Origin: Sphingobacterium sp. HMA12
GTDB lineage: Bacteria > Bacteroidota > Bacteroidia > Sphingobacteriales > Sphingobacteriaceae
Assembly (NCBI RefSeq): GCF_002933815.1
Contig: NZ_BEYR01000007.1
Coordinates: 1-64,000, forward strand
Length of the DNA: 64,000 nt
Direction: 5' to 3'
Under the pieces are notes generated by a model. The model made no database searches. It saw only the letters and a program-made list of their open reading frames with translations, and had not been told where the DNA came from. Shown in pieces: positions 7,479-16,863 of the stretch. How positions within the stretch are numbered: the first letter of the stretch is position 1; each line of letters begins with the position of its first letter. The translations under genes and the position numbers were made by a program.

Positions 7479-7704
7479 CAAACTCGTATTATACGCAGTT
7501 TGTTATTTAGTGCCGATGGTATTTTATGAAAAGAAAAAAGACAATTATGGTTATCCATAAGTTAATAACAGCTAAGTTGTTCCTTAAAGGAGGCAATTGA
7601 CCGAATATCAGCTAACTGTCTTTAACTTACCGATTATTATCTTCTGCGATGATTTCGTGTATCTCATAACATATTTTTTGTATTGATTTTGTAAAATAGC
7701 TCTA

Positions 7705-8247
7705 TTAATATACTTCATCTATTGCAGCCTGTGCCTGAAAGATAATCCTGCCGCCTTTGGGTACATAGAAATCTTCGAATATTTTTCGGCTGACCGACTT
7801 AGGTTCAAAATCCAATGCAAAGAATAGAATCAGAAATCGGTCAATGGTAACGGCCGAGAGGCAATTTGTAGCTTTAGCGGCTCTTGCACAGTCTTCTTCT
7901 TTGAGATCTAGATCTTCCTTGGAAGGAAGTTCATAGACGACGACAGTGGCTTCCTGAGATTGATCTTTTGGGTTGAGGTAGCTTTTGGAATACCGAATTC
8001 TGACCTTCTCCAGTCCGGCATCACCCAAAAATCCGTCGTTGGCCAGATTTTCTGTATTCATGGCCCCTTCTAGCTCTTTGGTTAAATATCTGAATTTAAC
8101 CTTGTCAAAAAACAGTTGGGAAAGCATTACAGTATCCCGTTTTTCCTGAGTCTCCAGATTTTTTCGCGTAGTTTCCTGACAGGCCAACTGTGGTAAAAGG
8201 AACAATAGACTCATCCCTAGGAGTAAATAGCTTATACCTTTGCTCAT
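7705..8247 (-). CDS. Lipoprotein of unknown function
   Basis: The product has 180 residues from the ATG at 8247, which gives a clean lipoprotein signal: MSKG, a hydrophobic run, then LPQLAC as lipobox. A longer frame up to 8310 exists but would bury the signal. The mature protein is mixed alpha/beta with a Cys pair (EEDC...TNC) that may form a disulfide. It stands alone, with the ECF sigma gene diverging to its right. No family recognised. Confidence 0.65.
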   Translation of the reverse strand: MSKGISYLLLGMSLLFLLPQLACQETTRKNLETQEKRDTVMLSQLFFDKVKFRYLTKELEGAMNTENLANDGFLGDAGLEKVRIRYSKSYLNPKDQSQEATVVVYELPSKEDLDLKEEDCARAAKATNCLSAVTIDRFLILFFALDFEPKSVSRKIFEDFYVPKGGRIIFQAQAAIDEVY

Positions 8248-8487
8248 AATGACGAATGTTGATGAATACAATTGAATAACAGTACCGTTTAATAAGTAGA
8301 CAAAATACAAAATTATCCGAGAGCTGCACTACTTTTTACCAATGTAATGTCGCAGCCGGTCCATCTTAAAATTTTGAAATTTAACTATAGTAACCAGCCT
8401 ATAGTAAAAAACATCATTTTTTCATCGCTCAAGACGCAAGTGAATTCCCTTCAAATAGTTAACATCCCATAAATCATAACCGGAGAA

Positions 8488-8518
8488 TTTGTAATTTGTC
8501 AATTTTAACGTAAGTTTG
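8488..8518 (+). promoter_or_regulatory. Promoter of the first ECF sigma/FecR module
   Basis: TTTG at 8488-8491, a 19-bp spacer, and TAAGTTTG at 8511-8518 match the Bacteroidota housekeeping promoter (TTTG - 17 to 23 - TANNTTTG). Transcription would start near 8525, about 15 bases before the sigma factor start codon. Confidence 0.7.
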
Positions 8519-8539
8519 GTTTCAGGTTCTGACTAACGA

Positions 8540-9103
8540 ATGTATTGCCACACAGATTTATCGGATAAAGAATTGATAGCCCTTGTTTTAAAAAAAGATG
8601 AACAAGCGTTTGGCCTCCTTTATGAACGATATTTCCCGCTTTTATTTATCTATGCAAATAAAATTATATCTGATGAAGAGGTGGTCAAGGATATTCTTCA
8701 GGATGTATTTGTTTCACTTTGGTCAAAAACGCGACTAGAAATAAACACGAGCTTTTCTTCTTACATCTATGCGGCCGTACGTTTCCAGTTATTCGACTAT
8801 ATCGACAAGCAAAAGGTTAGACAGGGCTATGCGGATTCGCTACAGCATTTTTTAGATCGGGGAGAATACGCGACCGACAACTACCTCCTCGAAAAAGAAC
8901 TGCAACAACAGATCGAAAAAGAAATCATGAATCTGCCGCCCAAGATGCGCGAGATATTTATCCTGAGCCGTCAGGAAGAAAAAAGCTATGAAGAAATTGC
9001 GAGACAAAGCAATGTTTCCCTAAACACAGTACGTAAACAGGTCAGTAACGCATTGAAAATCATGCGTTCTAAATTTACATCATTATTTTTTACTTTTTTT
9101 TAA
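8540..9103 (+). CDS. RNA polymerase ECF-type sigma factor
   Basis: The product has 187 residues, normal for Bacteroidota ECF sigma factors. Region 2 spans about residues 24-90 (FGLLYERYFPLLFIYA, then VKDILQDVFVSLW) and region 4 about 125-175 (LPPKMREIFILSRQEEKSYEEIARQ, with the helix-turn-helix in VSLNTVRKQVSNAL). It directs RNA polymerase to the promoters of its target operon. The FecR anti-sigma gene follows 68 bases later and then susC, susD and a thioredoxin gene, so the likely target is this cluster. A good promoter lies just upstream. Confidence 0.93.
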   Translation: MYCHTDLSDKELIALVLKKDEQAFGLLYERYFPLLFIYANKIISDEEVVKDILQDVFVSLWSKTRLEINTSFSSYIYAAVRFQLFDYIDKQKVRQGYADSLQHFLDRGEYATDNYLLEKELQQQIEKEIMNLPPKMREIFILSRQEEKSYEEIARQSNVSLNTVRKQVSNALKIMRSKFTSLFFTFF

Positions 9104-9171
9104 ATTCCATCTACTACTTTTTTCCGCTTTAACCTACATATAACAAAGAAACGTATTAAACCTTTGTTAAC

Positions 9172-10308
9172 ATGAAGACCAAAAACGCAAAAGAAATTCT
9201 TGAACGTTACCGCCAGGGCGCCTGTTCCGAAGAGGAGAAATCTTGGGTAGAAAGCTGGCATCTTCAACAACTCAAAGAAAGCCAATATACAGCAGATCCG
9301 GAGGATATAAAGCGTATTCAGGGAGAGGTAAAAAATAGAATAGACTCCGATATCCACTATCACATCAAGAGGATAAGAAGGAAGAGTCAGATTTTGAAAA
9401 TAAGCGCAGTTGCAGCGTCCTTAGTTTTAGTGCTAGGTATCAGCTACTTATCTAGGAGACAGTCCAATACGACAGCTATCGTGCATGATACGTTGCAACA
9501 GGCTGATATCCAGCCGGGGGGCAACAAAGCTGTTTTACTGAGCAGTGACGGAAGTACCATCCAGTTAAGTGAGCATAGTAATACCATCCTCGTAGGCGCA
9601 AACATCCGTTATGCTGATGGTCCGGACTTACGCCAGAATTTGGATACCACTTCAATATCCGCAGCCCCCATATTTCATACACTCCAAACCCCGAGGACCG
9701 GAGCATACAATATCGTACTTGCAGACGGAACGAAGGTATGGCTTAATGCCTATTCCTCCTTAAAATTTCCATCCAGATTTGACAGCAAAGAACGCGTGGT
9801 CGAATTACTTGGTGAAGCTTACTTTGAAGTGGCCCACAATAAAAAGCAACCCTTTAAAGTACGCAGCAAGGAGCAAACCGTAGAAGTACTGGGTACACAT
9901 TTCAACATATCCGCTTACGCATCCGAACCCACGGTAACCACGCTATTAGAAGGCGCTGTCAAAGTAAATAGGATGGCCAATAACAGTTCGGTCTTGCTCA
10001 AACCCGGTCAACAGAGTACAATTAAGGAAGATACAAAACAGATACAGCTAGCCCATATCAATACCGAGCATGCTGTAGCCTGGAAGAACGGCTACTTTAA
10101 TTTCGATAACGAAACCCTGCCCAGTATCCTAAATAAGATAGAGCGCTGGTACGATGTTGAATTCACGTATGAAAAGACGCCTTCCGCGAAGACCTATATT
10201 GGTGCCGTATCCCGATCGCGCAACCTGTCCGCTGTACTACGTGCACTGGAGGCTGCGGCTGATGTTAAATTCAAGCGTACAGGACGAAAGATTGTCGTCA
10301 TATCCTAA
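9172..10308 (+). CDS. FecR-family anti-sigma factor
   Basis: The product has 378 residues. A cytoplasmic N-terminal part of about 75 residues (sigma-binding), one membrane helix (about 75-96), a periplasmic FecR domain (about 180-280, with DGTKVWLNAYSSLKFP and GEAYFEVAH) and a C-terminal DUF4974-type domain (about 300-378, with ERWYDVEF) are visible. FecR proteins hold the ECF sigma factor and release it on a signal from the SusC STN domain. The order sigma-fecR-susC fits this. The stop is followed by a tiny reading frame and a hairpin before susC. Confidence 0.92.
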   Translation: MKTKNAKEILERYRQGACSEEEKSWVESWHLQQLKESQYTADPEDIKRIQGEVKNRIDSDIHYHIKRIRRKSQILKISAVAASLVLVLGISYLSRRQSNTTAIVHDTLQQADIQPGGNKAVLLSSDGSTIQLSEHSNTILVGANIRYADGPDLRQNLDTTSISAAPIFHTLQTPRTGAYNIVLADGTKVWLNAYSSLKFPSRFDSKERVVELLGEAYFEVAHNKKQPFKVRSKEQTVEVLGTHFNISAYASEPTVTTLLEGAVKVNRMANNSSVLLKPGQQSTIKEDTKQIQLAHINTEHAVAWKNGYFNFDNETLPSILNKIERWYDVEFTYEKTPSAKTYIGAVSRSRNLSAVLRALEAAADVKFKRTGRKIVVIS

Positions 10309-10347
10309 CCAGATAAAGTAAATACTAACCTTAATAAAGCAGAAATC

Positions 10348-10365
10348 ATGAAACAGCCACCCTAA
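10348..10365 (+). CDS. Mini reading frame MKQPP in the fecR-susC leader
   Basis: ATG at 10348 opens a five-codon frame ending Pro-Pro-stop, 39 bases after fecR. It has no clear ribosome site. The CCC codon and stop can pair with a downstream GGG (about 10380-10382). A matching frame (MKRAP-stop) occupies the same place in the third module at 47367. Pro-Pro before a stop slows ribosomes in known cases; translation here is not shown. Confidence 0.35.
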   Translation: MKQPP

Positions 10366-10393
10366 TAAAAACTAAAATTGGGTCATAAAAAAA

Positions 10394-10427
10394 CCGAATG
10401 TGCAGCGAACACATCCGGTAGATTTTT
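10394..10427 (+). promoter_or_regulatory. Hairpin with T-run before susC (attenuator-like)
   Basis: CCGAATGTG (10394-10402) pairs with CACATCCGG (10410-10418) except for one A/C mismatch, with a 7-nt loop, followed by GATTTTT (10421-10427). It lies between fecR and susC and could end part of the transcripts. Confidence 0.6.
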
Positions 10428-10488
10428 GGGCCCCAATTATTAATTCCAACAAACTAACAATAGCATCTAACCCAAATTACTCAAATGT

Positions 10489-13400
10489 ATGAATTTTTAC
10501 CTTGAAAAATGGAGGGGGACGCCTGTCTATATCCTCCGCAAAACGCTCGTCGTGATGAAACTAATCATTGTGCTACTGACATTCGGCCTTTGCCAGGTAT
10601 ATGCCAGTGGCTTTGCTCAAAAAATAACACTAAAAGAAAAAAATGCTTCTTTAGAGCTTATTATCAATAAAATCCGTAAACAAAGCGGCTATGATTTTAT
10701 TGGCGATGCACAACTAATCAAAAAAGTCAATGGGCTCAACCTAACCGTAAAAGATGCTCCGCTAGTTGACGTCCTAAACCAGATCTTTAAAAATACCAAT
10801 ATTATGTATCGTATAGATACGGATATTATCGCATTAAAACCAAAGACGGAGACTGCAGCCACTATGCAGCAGTTGGTCATCCGAGGGCGGGTCGTTAATG
10901 AACATTTGGAAAATCTATCCGGTGCTTCCATACGCGTGATTCAGAGTGATATAACGACTACAACAGGCAAAGACGGCACGTTCAGCCTACAAGTACCCGA
11001 TCGGGATGCCATGATTTTGGTATCCTACGTCGGTTATGAGCCCCTCACCCTCAAAGCCAAAGAATCCATGGGGCTGATCCAGCTGACCCCAAGTTTATCG
11101 ACACTGGAAGGTGTTGATATCACAGTCAGTACAGGCTATCAGACGATGTCCAAAGAACGGGCTACAGGATCATTCAGCCAAGTCGGACAATCGGTATTGA
11201 GCAAACGCCCTACATCCAATCTTTCCAGTGCGTTACAAGGTACGGTAGCCGGTATGCAGGCCAAGGAAAATGAAGACGGCAGTGTAGACTTTCTGATCCG
11301 GGGCAATAGCACTCTCTATGCCGATAGTAAACCCCTGATCGTGGTCGATGGCTTCCCGATATCGAGTAGCAACTTCTCGGATATCAACCCCAACGATGTC
11401 GAATCCGTCACTGTACTTAAAGACGCGGCTGCGGCATCCATCTGGGGTGCACGTGCCGCCAATGGTGTGATTGTTATTGTCACCAAAAAAGCAAAAACCG
11501 ACAACAGACTCATGATCCAAGGAAGTGCATTTTCCAGAATATCGCGAAGACCGGATCTAAACTACATCCTTACCCAAGCCAATTCGGCCGATCAGGTTGC
11601 CTACGAACGTAAGGCTTATGAAAACAACTGGGCTTTCTACCCTTATGCGAATTCGTTTGGAGATATTACCAACTCGTTGACGCTAGCGCAAGAAGCATTA
11701 TATGCCAATCAATATGGCACAATGTCTACAGCCGACATGAATGCTGAGCTAGACAGATTGAGCAAAATCGACAACCGGGGGCAGCTCCGGGACTTGCTAA
11801 CGCAAAGAGCTGTACTCAATCAATACAATGTCAATTTGCAGGCCGGAAACGAGCGTATACGCAACTACACTTCGGTTCTCTATGAAAACAGTAAAGGTTC
11901 TTTTCAGAAAAACGGTTATGACCGTTTCAACCTGAATTTCAACAATGATTTCAACATTACCTCTTTCTTAAAGTTCAACTTGGGCGCCAACCTGCAGTAC
12001 AAAAAACAACAATACGGCGGTGCTACCATTGCCGAAATAGAGCAACTATCACCTTATGAACTTCTATTGAACCCAGACGGTAGCTACGGGGTCAATCTAA
12101 AAGACTATAACCGCGAGCAGCTCGGACTTATCCCGACCGAAAAATTCACCTATTCGGATTGGTCGTACAATCTACTACGCGAAGTACGTGGCCGCGATTT
12201 TACTGACGAACGCATCAATGCCCGTGTACAGACCGGACTTAATCTAAAGATTATTCCGGGCCTTACTTTCGATACCAAGTTTCAATATGAGCGTAACAAG
12301 ATCGATCGCGAGCGTATCTATGATGAGAGTACCTTCTACGTACGTAGTCTGATCAATAGTAAAACAGAGTACGACGATGACACCAAGACCGTAGGTAAGG
12401 CTTACATCCCTAAAGGCGGAATCCTGAGACGTGGAATGATACAGTACGAAGATGGTTTCAACGCTGAGGAATTAGGTCAGGAGGACATACAGAGTTTTGT
12501 CTTTAGGAATCAATTGAATTTTGACCGGGTTTTCGGTTCTGATCATCATATCTCGGCTATCGCGGGTATGGAAGTGTCACAGTACCTGACCAAAGGCACT
12601 ATAAACCCTACTGTATACGGTTACTATGGTGATAAGCTTCAGGCAACTACACCGCCTTACGGTTATGGTAGCGCAGTAGACCAGTTTACCGATTTTGAAG
12701 GTTCGCCAACGACCATTCCAGGGGGCAATACAACATTCAGATGGCAGAAAAACAAGTTCATCTCCCTTTATGGAAATGGGGCCTATACCTATCTTAGCCG
12801 TTATACCGTATCTGGAAGTATCCGGAGCGATGCGTCCAATTTCATTACAGACGATCCCAAACTACGCTGGTCACCGTTGTGGTCTGTAGGTGCCAAGTGG
12901 AATCTCGCCAAAGAAAACTTTATGGCCGCGCAGGACTATGTAGACCGCCTAGAGATGCGCCTGACCTATGGTAAAAACGGCAACATGGAAAATTCTACTT
13001 CGACAGCGACCTTGCTCAATGTCGGTGGGAGCTTAAATCCCTCTACAGGAACCATTACCGCCACCATTGCTGACAATGGAAACCCAAGACTGCGCTGGGA
13101 AAAAACGGCTTCGACCAACTTTGGAATCGACTTCTCTTTTTTCAAGAGCAAGTTTTTCGGTTCAGTGGATCTATACCACAAAAAGGGCTCGGGCATTATT
13201 GGACAGATTGCCCTGCCTGCAGCAACCGGAACCAAATCGCAGAAATTTAACAATGCCGAGATCACAAACAAAGGATTTGAGCTCGCTTTGGGTACCAATT
13301 TAGCGATAGCCAAGAATATTCAGTACAGTACAAATTTCAACTACGCTTACAATGCCAACAATATTGATGCGCTGTACAATCCGTCGCTCTACACCTATCA

Positions 13401-14070
13401 GTTGATCAATAGGACTTTCGTCGAGGGTCGCCCCGTAGGTGCGCTATATGCTTTCGACTACATTGGTATGATCGACGGTGTACCGCATGTAGCCGGACCA
13501 AACAATAGCCAGCAGACATTTAATGATGTCTCTATTTACAATAGAGGTTTAGGGCTTCCCTTCCTCCATTATATGGGTACCGACGTACCGCCACATACAC
13601 TGGGCTGGACCAATACTGTACAGGTAGGCAACTTTAACATCATGTTTATCCTATTGGGCAAGATGGGGGGAGTATACCGCAACCCTACGTTCAACTACGC
13701 TGCACTTGTAGGGTCCGACAAGACTTTCGTCAACAAGTATGTTAATGAAGTGCTTGCTGGAAATCCTAATATCCCAGGATTTGCACTGCCTGATGAGACC
13801 AACCTATACCTCTGGGACCGCTACAGTGAGGCATTGAGCAGCCAGGTGGAGAAATCATCTTATATTGAATTTAAAGAGCTTAGCTTAGGATATAAACTGT
13901 CCAACCGCTGGACAGAAGCCATCCGCTTGAACAATGTCAACCTTTTCGTACAGGCCCGTGACCTTGGCTTGATCTGGCGCGCTAATACTAAAAATTACAA
14001 CCCCGATTGGTTACCGGGCACGATGCGTCCTACACAGAGTTATACATTCGGTATCAATTTTCAATTTTAA
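10489..14070 (+). CDS. SusC/RagA-family TonB-dependent outer-membrane transporter with STN domain
   Basis: The product has 1193 residues. After a long N-terminal segment with the signal sequence (hydrophobic about 23-40) come a secretin/TonB short N-terminal (STN) domain (about 45-115), a carboxypeptidase regulatory-like beta domain (about 128-205), a plug (about 215-335, with the family mark LKDAAAASIWGARAANGV) and a 22-strand barrel ending in Phe. It imports a substrate delivered by the SusD lid, driven by TonB; the STN domain signals to FecR. It belongs to the clade with an STGYQ motif before the plug, like the SusC at 47490. No carbohydrate enzyme is in the operon, so the substrate may be a peptide, metal chelate or other compound. 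Confidence 0.95.
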   Translation: MNFYLEKWRGTPVYILRKTLVVMKLIIVLLTFGLCQVYASGFAQKITLKEKNASLELIINKIRKQSGYDFIGDAQLIKKVNGLNLTVKDAPLVDVLNQIFKNTNIMYRIDTDIIALKPKTETAATMQQLVIRGRVVNEHLENLSGASIRVIQSDITTTTGKDGTFSLQVPDRDAMILVSYVGYEPLTLKAKESMGLIQLTPSLSTLEGVDITVSTGYQTMSKERATGSFSQVGQSVLSKRPTSNLSSALQGTVAGMQAKENEDGSVDFLIRGNSTLYADSKPLIVVDGFPISSSNFSDINPNDVESVTVLKDAAAASIWGARAANGVIVIVTKKAKTDNRLMIQGSAFSRISRRPDLNYILTQANSADQVAYERKAYENNWAFYPYANSFGDITNSLTLAQEALYANQYGTMSTADMNAELDRLSKIDNRGQLRDLLTQRAVLNQYNVNLQAGNERIRNYTSVLYENSKGSFQKNGYDRFNLNFNNDFNITSFLKFNLGANLQYKKQQYGGATIAEIEQLSPYELLLNPDGSYGVNLKDYNREQLGLIPTEKFTYSDWSYNLLREVRGRDFTDERINARVQTGLNLKIIPGLTFDTKFQYERNKIDRERIYDESTFYVRSLINSKTEYDDDTKTVGKAYIPKGGILRRGMIQYEDGFNAEELGQEDIQSFVFRNQLNFDRVFGSDHHISAIAGMEVSQYLTKGTINPTVYGYYGDKLQATTPPYGYGSAVDQFTDFEGSPTTIPGGNTTFRWQKNKFISLYGNGAYTYLSRYTVSGSIRSDASNFITDDPKLRWSPLWSVGAKWNLAKENFMAAQDYVDRLEMRLTYGKNGNMENSTSTATLLNVGGSLNPSTGTITATIADNGNPRLRWEKTASTNFGIDFSFFKSKFFGSVDLYHKKGSGIIGQIALPAATGTKSQKFNNAEITNKGFELALGTNLAIAKNIQYSTNFNYAYNANNIDALYNPSLYTYQLINRTFVEGRPVGALYAFDYIGMIDGVPHVAGPNNSQQTFNDVSIYNRGLGLPFLHYMGTDVPPHTLGWTNTVQVGNFNIMFILLGKMGGVYRNPTFNYAALVGSDKTFVNKYVNEVLAGNPNIPGFALPDETNLYLWDRYSEALSSQVEKSSYIEFKELSLGYKLSNRWTEAIRLNNVNLFVQARDLGLIWRANTKNYNPDWLPGTMRPTQSYTFGINFQF

Positions 14071-14082
14071 CAACAGACAGAC

Positions 14083-15546
14083 ATGAGAGTGTTCACATAT
14101 ATAGGACTTGCCGCTGCGATACTAATGACGGCAAGCTGCAAAAAATACTTATCCGAAGAACCTAAAAAACAGGCTAGTATCAAAACCGTAGATCAGTTGG
14201 AGGCCTTGGTAGATAATGCTACTGTATTTTCAAGAGAGGAGAATTACACAGCCACCTACGCTACTGATGACACCGAGATCAGCAGGGAGCTATACAAAAA
14301 TAATGTTACGGCTTTCACTGTCAACAATCTCCAGCGTTATGTATCCTCTCCAGAGGGCATTGAAAACCTTGCTACGGACGAGTTGTGGACCGGAGAATAC
14401 AAAAAGATCTTCACAGCAAATGTCATTTTGAAAAACATAGACCTGGTGAGCGGTGATGAGGCCAGTCGCAGACGTGTAAAAGCAGATGCCCATTTTATAC
14501 GGGCGATGTCGTATTGGATCCTGGTCAACAATTATTGTGCGCCATACGTTGCGGCCAATATGAATAGCTTGGGACTTCCCTTAAAGCGTAGCGTAGATTA
14601 CGAAGAATCGCTAAAACGTGCTACACTTAAGGAAACTTATGACTTTATTCTGGCCGATATCGAAGAAGCGAAGAAAGTAGCCGAAGCCGATGTCGATCCA
14701 AGAAAGACCTGGCGTGTGAGCCAAAAAGCCATTTCAGCTTTTATGAGCCGCTATTATCTATTCACTGGCGACTATGATAAGAGTTTGGCCGAATCAAACA
14801 ATGCGCTAGCGTCCGGCACCGTAAGCTTAGTAGACTATAACAGCCTACTACCGGGCAGAAGCGTCTCCTACAGCAATCCGGCTGCAACGCTCCGCTACAG
14901 TGAGTTAAACGACTGGAACGCCGCGAAATACCTCTATTGGAACGAGCTTTATTACAGCCGCTATCAATACACAGGTGCACAATGGTATATTCCGAGCAGT
15001 GCATTGGTAGCCCTATACGATCAGACCAACGACCTCCGTTACAAGCACCTGATGATCCCTAATGGCGGCCGACGTTTCAGTGTCGTTACACCAGCTGCCT
15101 ATAGGTACACCATGTTTACAGATGGCAGCACTTTAGTTTCGGGTCCTACAAGAGCGGAGATGCTTCTTAACAAGGCCGAGGTACTGGCGCGTAAGGGCGA
15201 TGTTCAGAATGCCTTATCGGCGGTCAATACCTTGCGTCAAAAACGCATGTCGACCTACAGTGCACTGACAGCTGCCAATAAAGATGAAGCGATTAAACAA
15301 GTACTGGCTGAGCGACGCCGAGAGCTTCCCTTTGTCATGCGGTGGTACGATATCCGCCGATTTAGTGTCAACGACTATGCTGCGGATAATATCACTGTAA
15401 AAAGAGATTTCTATCAAGTCAGTACCACAGGTGTCAACCTCTCTACACCGAAAACCTACACCTTGGAAAGTAAGCATTTGGTCGTACCTATCAATGGCGT
15501 AGAGATAGATGCCAGCAAAGGACAGCTACAGCAGAATCCTTACTAA
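14083..15546 (+). CDS. SusD/RagB-family substrate-binding lipoprotein
   Basis: The product has 487 residues, the usual SusD length. The lipobox is MTASC (Cys about residue 20). TPR-like helices are seen in the N-terminal half (AHFIRAMSYWILVNNY) and the C-terminus carries the family block ERRRELPFVMRWYDIRRF and ends QQNPY. It forms the surface lid of the SusC made by the gene 12 bases upstream. A thioredoxin-like gene follows 29 bases later in the same operon. Confidence 0.94.
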   Translation: MRVFTYIGLAAAILMTASCKKYLSEEPKKQASIKTVDQLEALVDNATVFSREENYTATYATDDTEISRELYKNNVTAFTVNNLQRYVSSPEGIENLATDELWTGEYKKIFTANVILKNIDLVSGDEASRRRVKADAHFIRAMSYWILVNNYCAPYVAANMNSLGLPLKRSVDYEESLKRATLKETYDFILADIEEAKKVAEADVDPRKTWRVSQKAISAFMSRYYLFTGDYDKSLAESNNALASGTVSLVDYNSLLPGRSVSYSNPAATLRYSELNDWNAAKYLYWNELYYSRYQYTGAQWYIPSSALVALYDQTNDLRYKHLMIPNGGRRFSVVTPAAYRYTMFTDGSTLVSGPTRAEMLLNKAEVLARKGDVQNALSAVNTLRQKRMSTYSALTAANKDEAIKQVLAERRRELPFVMRWYDIRRFSVNDYAADNITVKRDFYQVSTTGVNLSTPKTYTLESKHLVVPINGVEIDASKGQLQQNPY

Positions 15547-15575
15547 AAAACGAAATATAGATCATAAATCATATC

Positions 15576-16727
15576 ATGAAAATTAGAAATATATTGGCCA
15601 TAACAGGCCTGCTGGTAGCCAGCAGCTTGCATAGCTTCGGCCAGAGCAAAACCTTTACGGTAACCTCCCAGATCGCTGACTTTAAGGACAGCACCTACAA
15701 CATGACCATCTGGAATGGCGTGACCGATGTCTATTTCAAAAAAGGCAGCACTAAAAACGGGCAGATATTCTTTCAGGACACGACCTCTATGCCATTAATC
15801 ATAAGGCTCACCCTTCCGACCGAAGCACTTTATAAGCGTGTCGACCGAGGTTATATCCCTGTCAAAAGCCAATCCATCTGGTTTGTAGCCATGCCGGGTG
15901 GCAAGATATTACTCAAAGGAAAGCTATCCGACTTTGCCGAAGTATATCCTAGTGGGGATAAAGAAAACAGTATCATCAGTAAGCTCAATAAGGGCTATCA
16001 CCCGCTGTTGAATAAATCGGCTAATATCGACCTGCAACTGGCAAAAGACACTTCAGATGCGGTGCAAAACAAACGTCTTGCAGCTGAGCAGGAACAGATC
16101 GATGCCCAAGCAGCTAAATACGTGAACGACTTTCTAAAGAAGAATGTTTCGTCTGTAGCCGGCCTGTATTACCTTGAAGATATGCTGGTCAGGGAGATTG
16201 TAACGATCGAGACCGTGGAGGCACTGTTACCTACGGTAGATAAGGCCTACCAAAGCTCGCCTTTCTATACCTCGTTAAAGAATCGTGTAGCGGGCAGCAA
16301 ATACGATGTAGGCAAGTCCATATTCCAGATCAACAGTAGCAATACCTATGACGGTAAGGCATTCGACTCAAACAGCTGGAAAGGCAAATTTTACCTCATC
16401 GATTTTTGGGGCTCATGGTGTGGGCCATGTATGGCCGATGTGCCTGATCTGAAAAAACTGAGAGACAGCTATCCCGATCAGCTGCGTGTACTTGGCATCG
16501 CGTCCGATAAAAATGAAAGCTGGCGCAAAGCCATTGAGCAGCACGAGCTCAACTGGGTGCAAATATTGAACGACAAAGGTAACAACAATTTTGTCCTGCG
16601 TCTGAATATCACCGGATTTCCGACAAAGATTCTCGTGGATCCCAATGGCAAGATCGTCTACCGAAGTACGGGCGGCGGCGAAACCTCCTTTGACAAAATG
16701 AGCGAAATCATCAAAAACTGGAAATAA
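15576..16727 (+). CDS. TlpA-type periplasmic thioredoxin-like protein
   Basis: The product has 383 residues. A signal peptide (about 1-22, ending SFGQ) is followed by about 220 residues with no named fold, then a thioredoxin domain (about 245-383) with WCGPC in the motif GSWCGPCMADVP and the cis-proline loop ITGFPTKILVDPNG. This architecture is typical of Bacteroidota TlpA/ResA-like disulfide reductases found next to SusCD pairs. It probably keeps thiols reduced in the periplasm or acts on a Cys-containing substrate. It closes the five-gene operon. A paralogue with the same place and architecture is at 52579. Confidence 0.9.
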   Translation: MKIRNILAITGLLVASSLHSFGQSKTFTVTSQIADFKDSTYNMTIWNGVTDVYFKKGSTKNGQIFFQDTTSMPLIIRLTLPTEALYKRVDRGYIPVKSQSIWFVAMPGGKILLKGKLSDFAEVYPSGDKENSIISKLNKGYHPLLNKSANIDLQLAKDTSDAVQNKRLAAEQEQIDAQAAKYVNDFLKKNVSSVAGLYYLEDMLVREIVTIETVEALLPTVDKAYQSSPFYTSLKNRVAGSKYDVGKSIFQINSSNTYDGKAFDSNSWKGKFYLIDFWGSWCGPCMADVPDLKKLRDSYPDQLRVLGIASDKNESWRKAIEQHELNWVQILNDKGNNNFVLRLNITGFPTKILVDPNGKIVYRSTGGGETSFDKMSEIIKNWK

Positions 16728-16739
16728 ATCCAATAACAC

Positions 16740-16770
16740 AAACGCCTGAAGCTAAAAACCTCAGGCGTTT
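16740..16770 (+). terminator. Terminator of the first ECF-SusCD-thioredoxin operon
   Basis: AAACGCCTGA (16740-16749) pairs with TCAGGCGTTT (16761-16770), 12 bases after the last stop. The 3' arm ends in TTT. Confidence 0.75.
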
Positions 16771-16829
16771 ACTTGTTCCGTTTAGTCTCTAGGTCTGCCG
16801 AATCGCTGCATCCGTATTATTGTACACAA

Positions 16830-16863
16830 AAATCCCCGACGGTTGGACTGTCGGGGATTTTGA
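16830..16863 (-). terminator. Terminator of the fucosidase operon
   Basis: An 11-bp stem (AAATCCCCGAC at 16830-16840 with 16850-16860) lies right after the stop of the minus-strand fucosidase; on that strand the stem ends in a T-run. It separates the two converging operons together with the hairpin at 16740. Confidence 0.8.
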
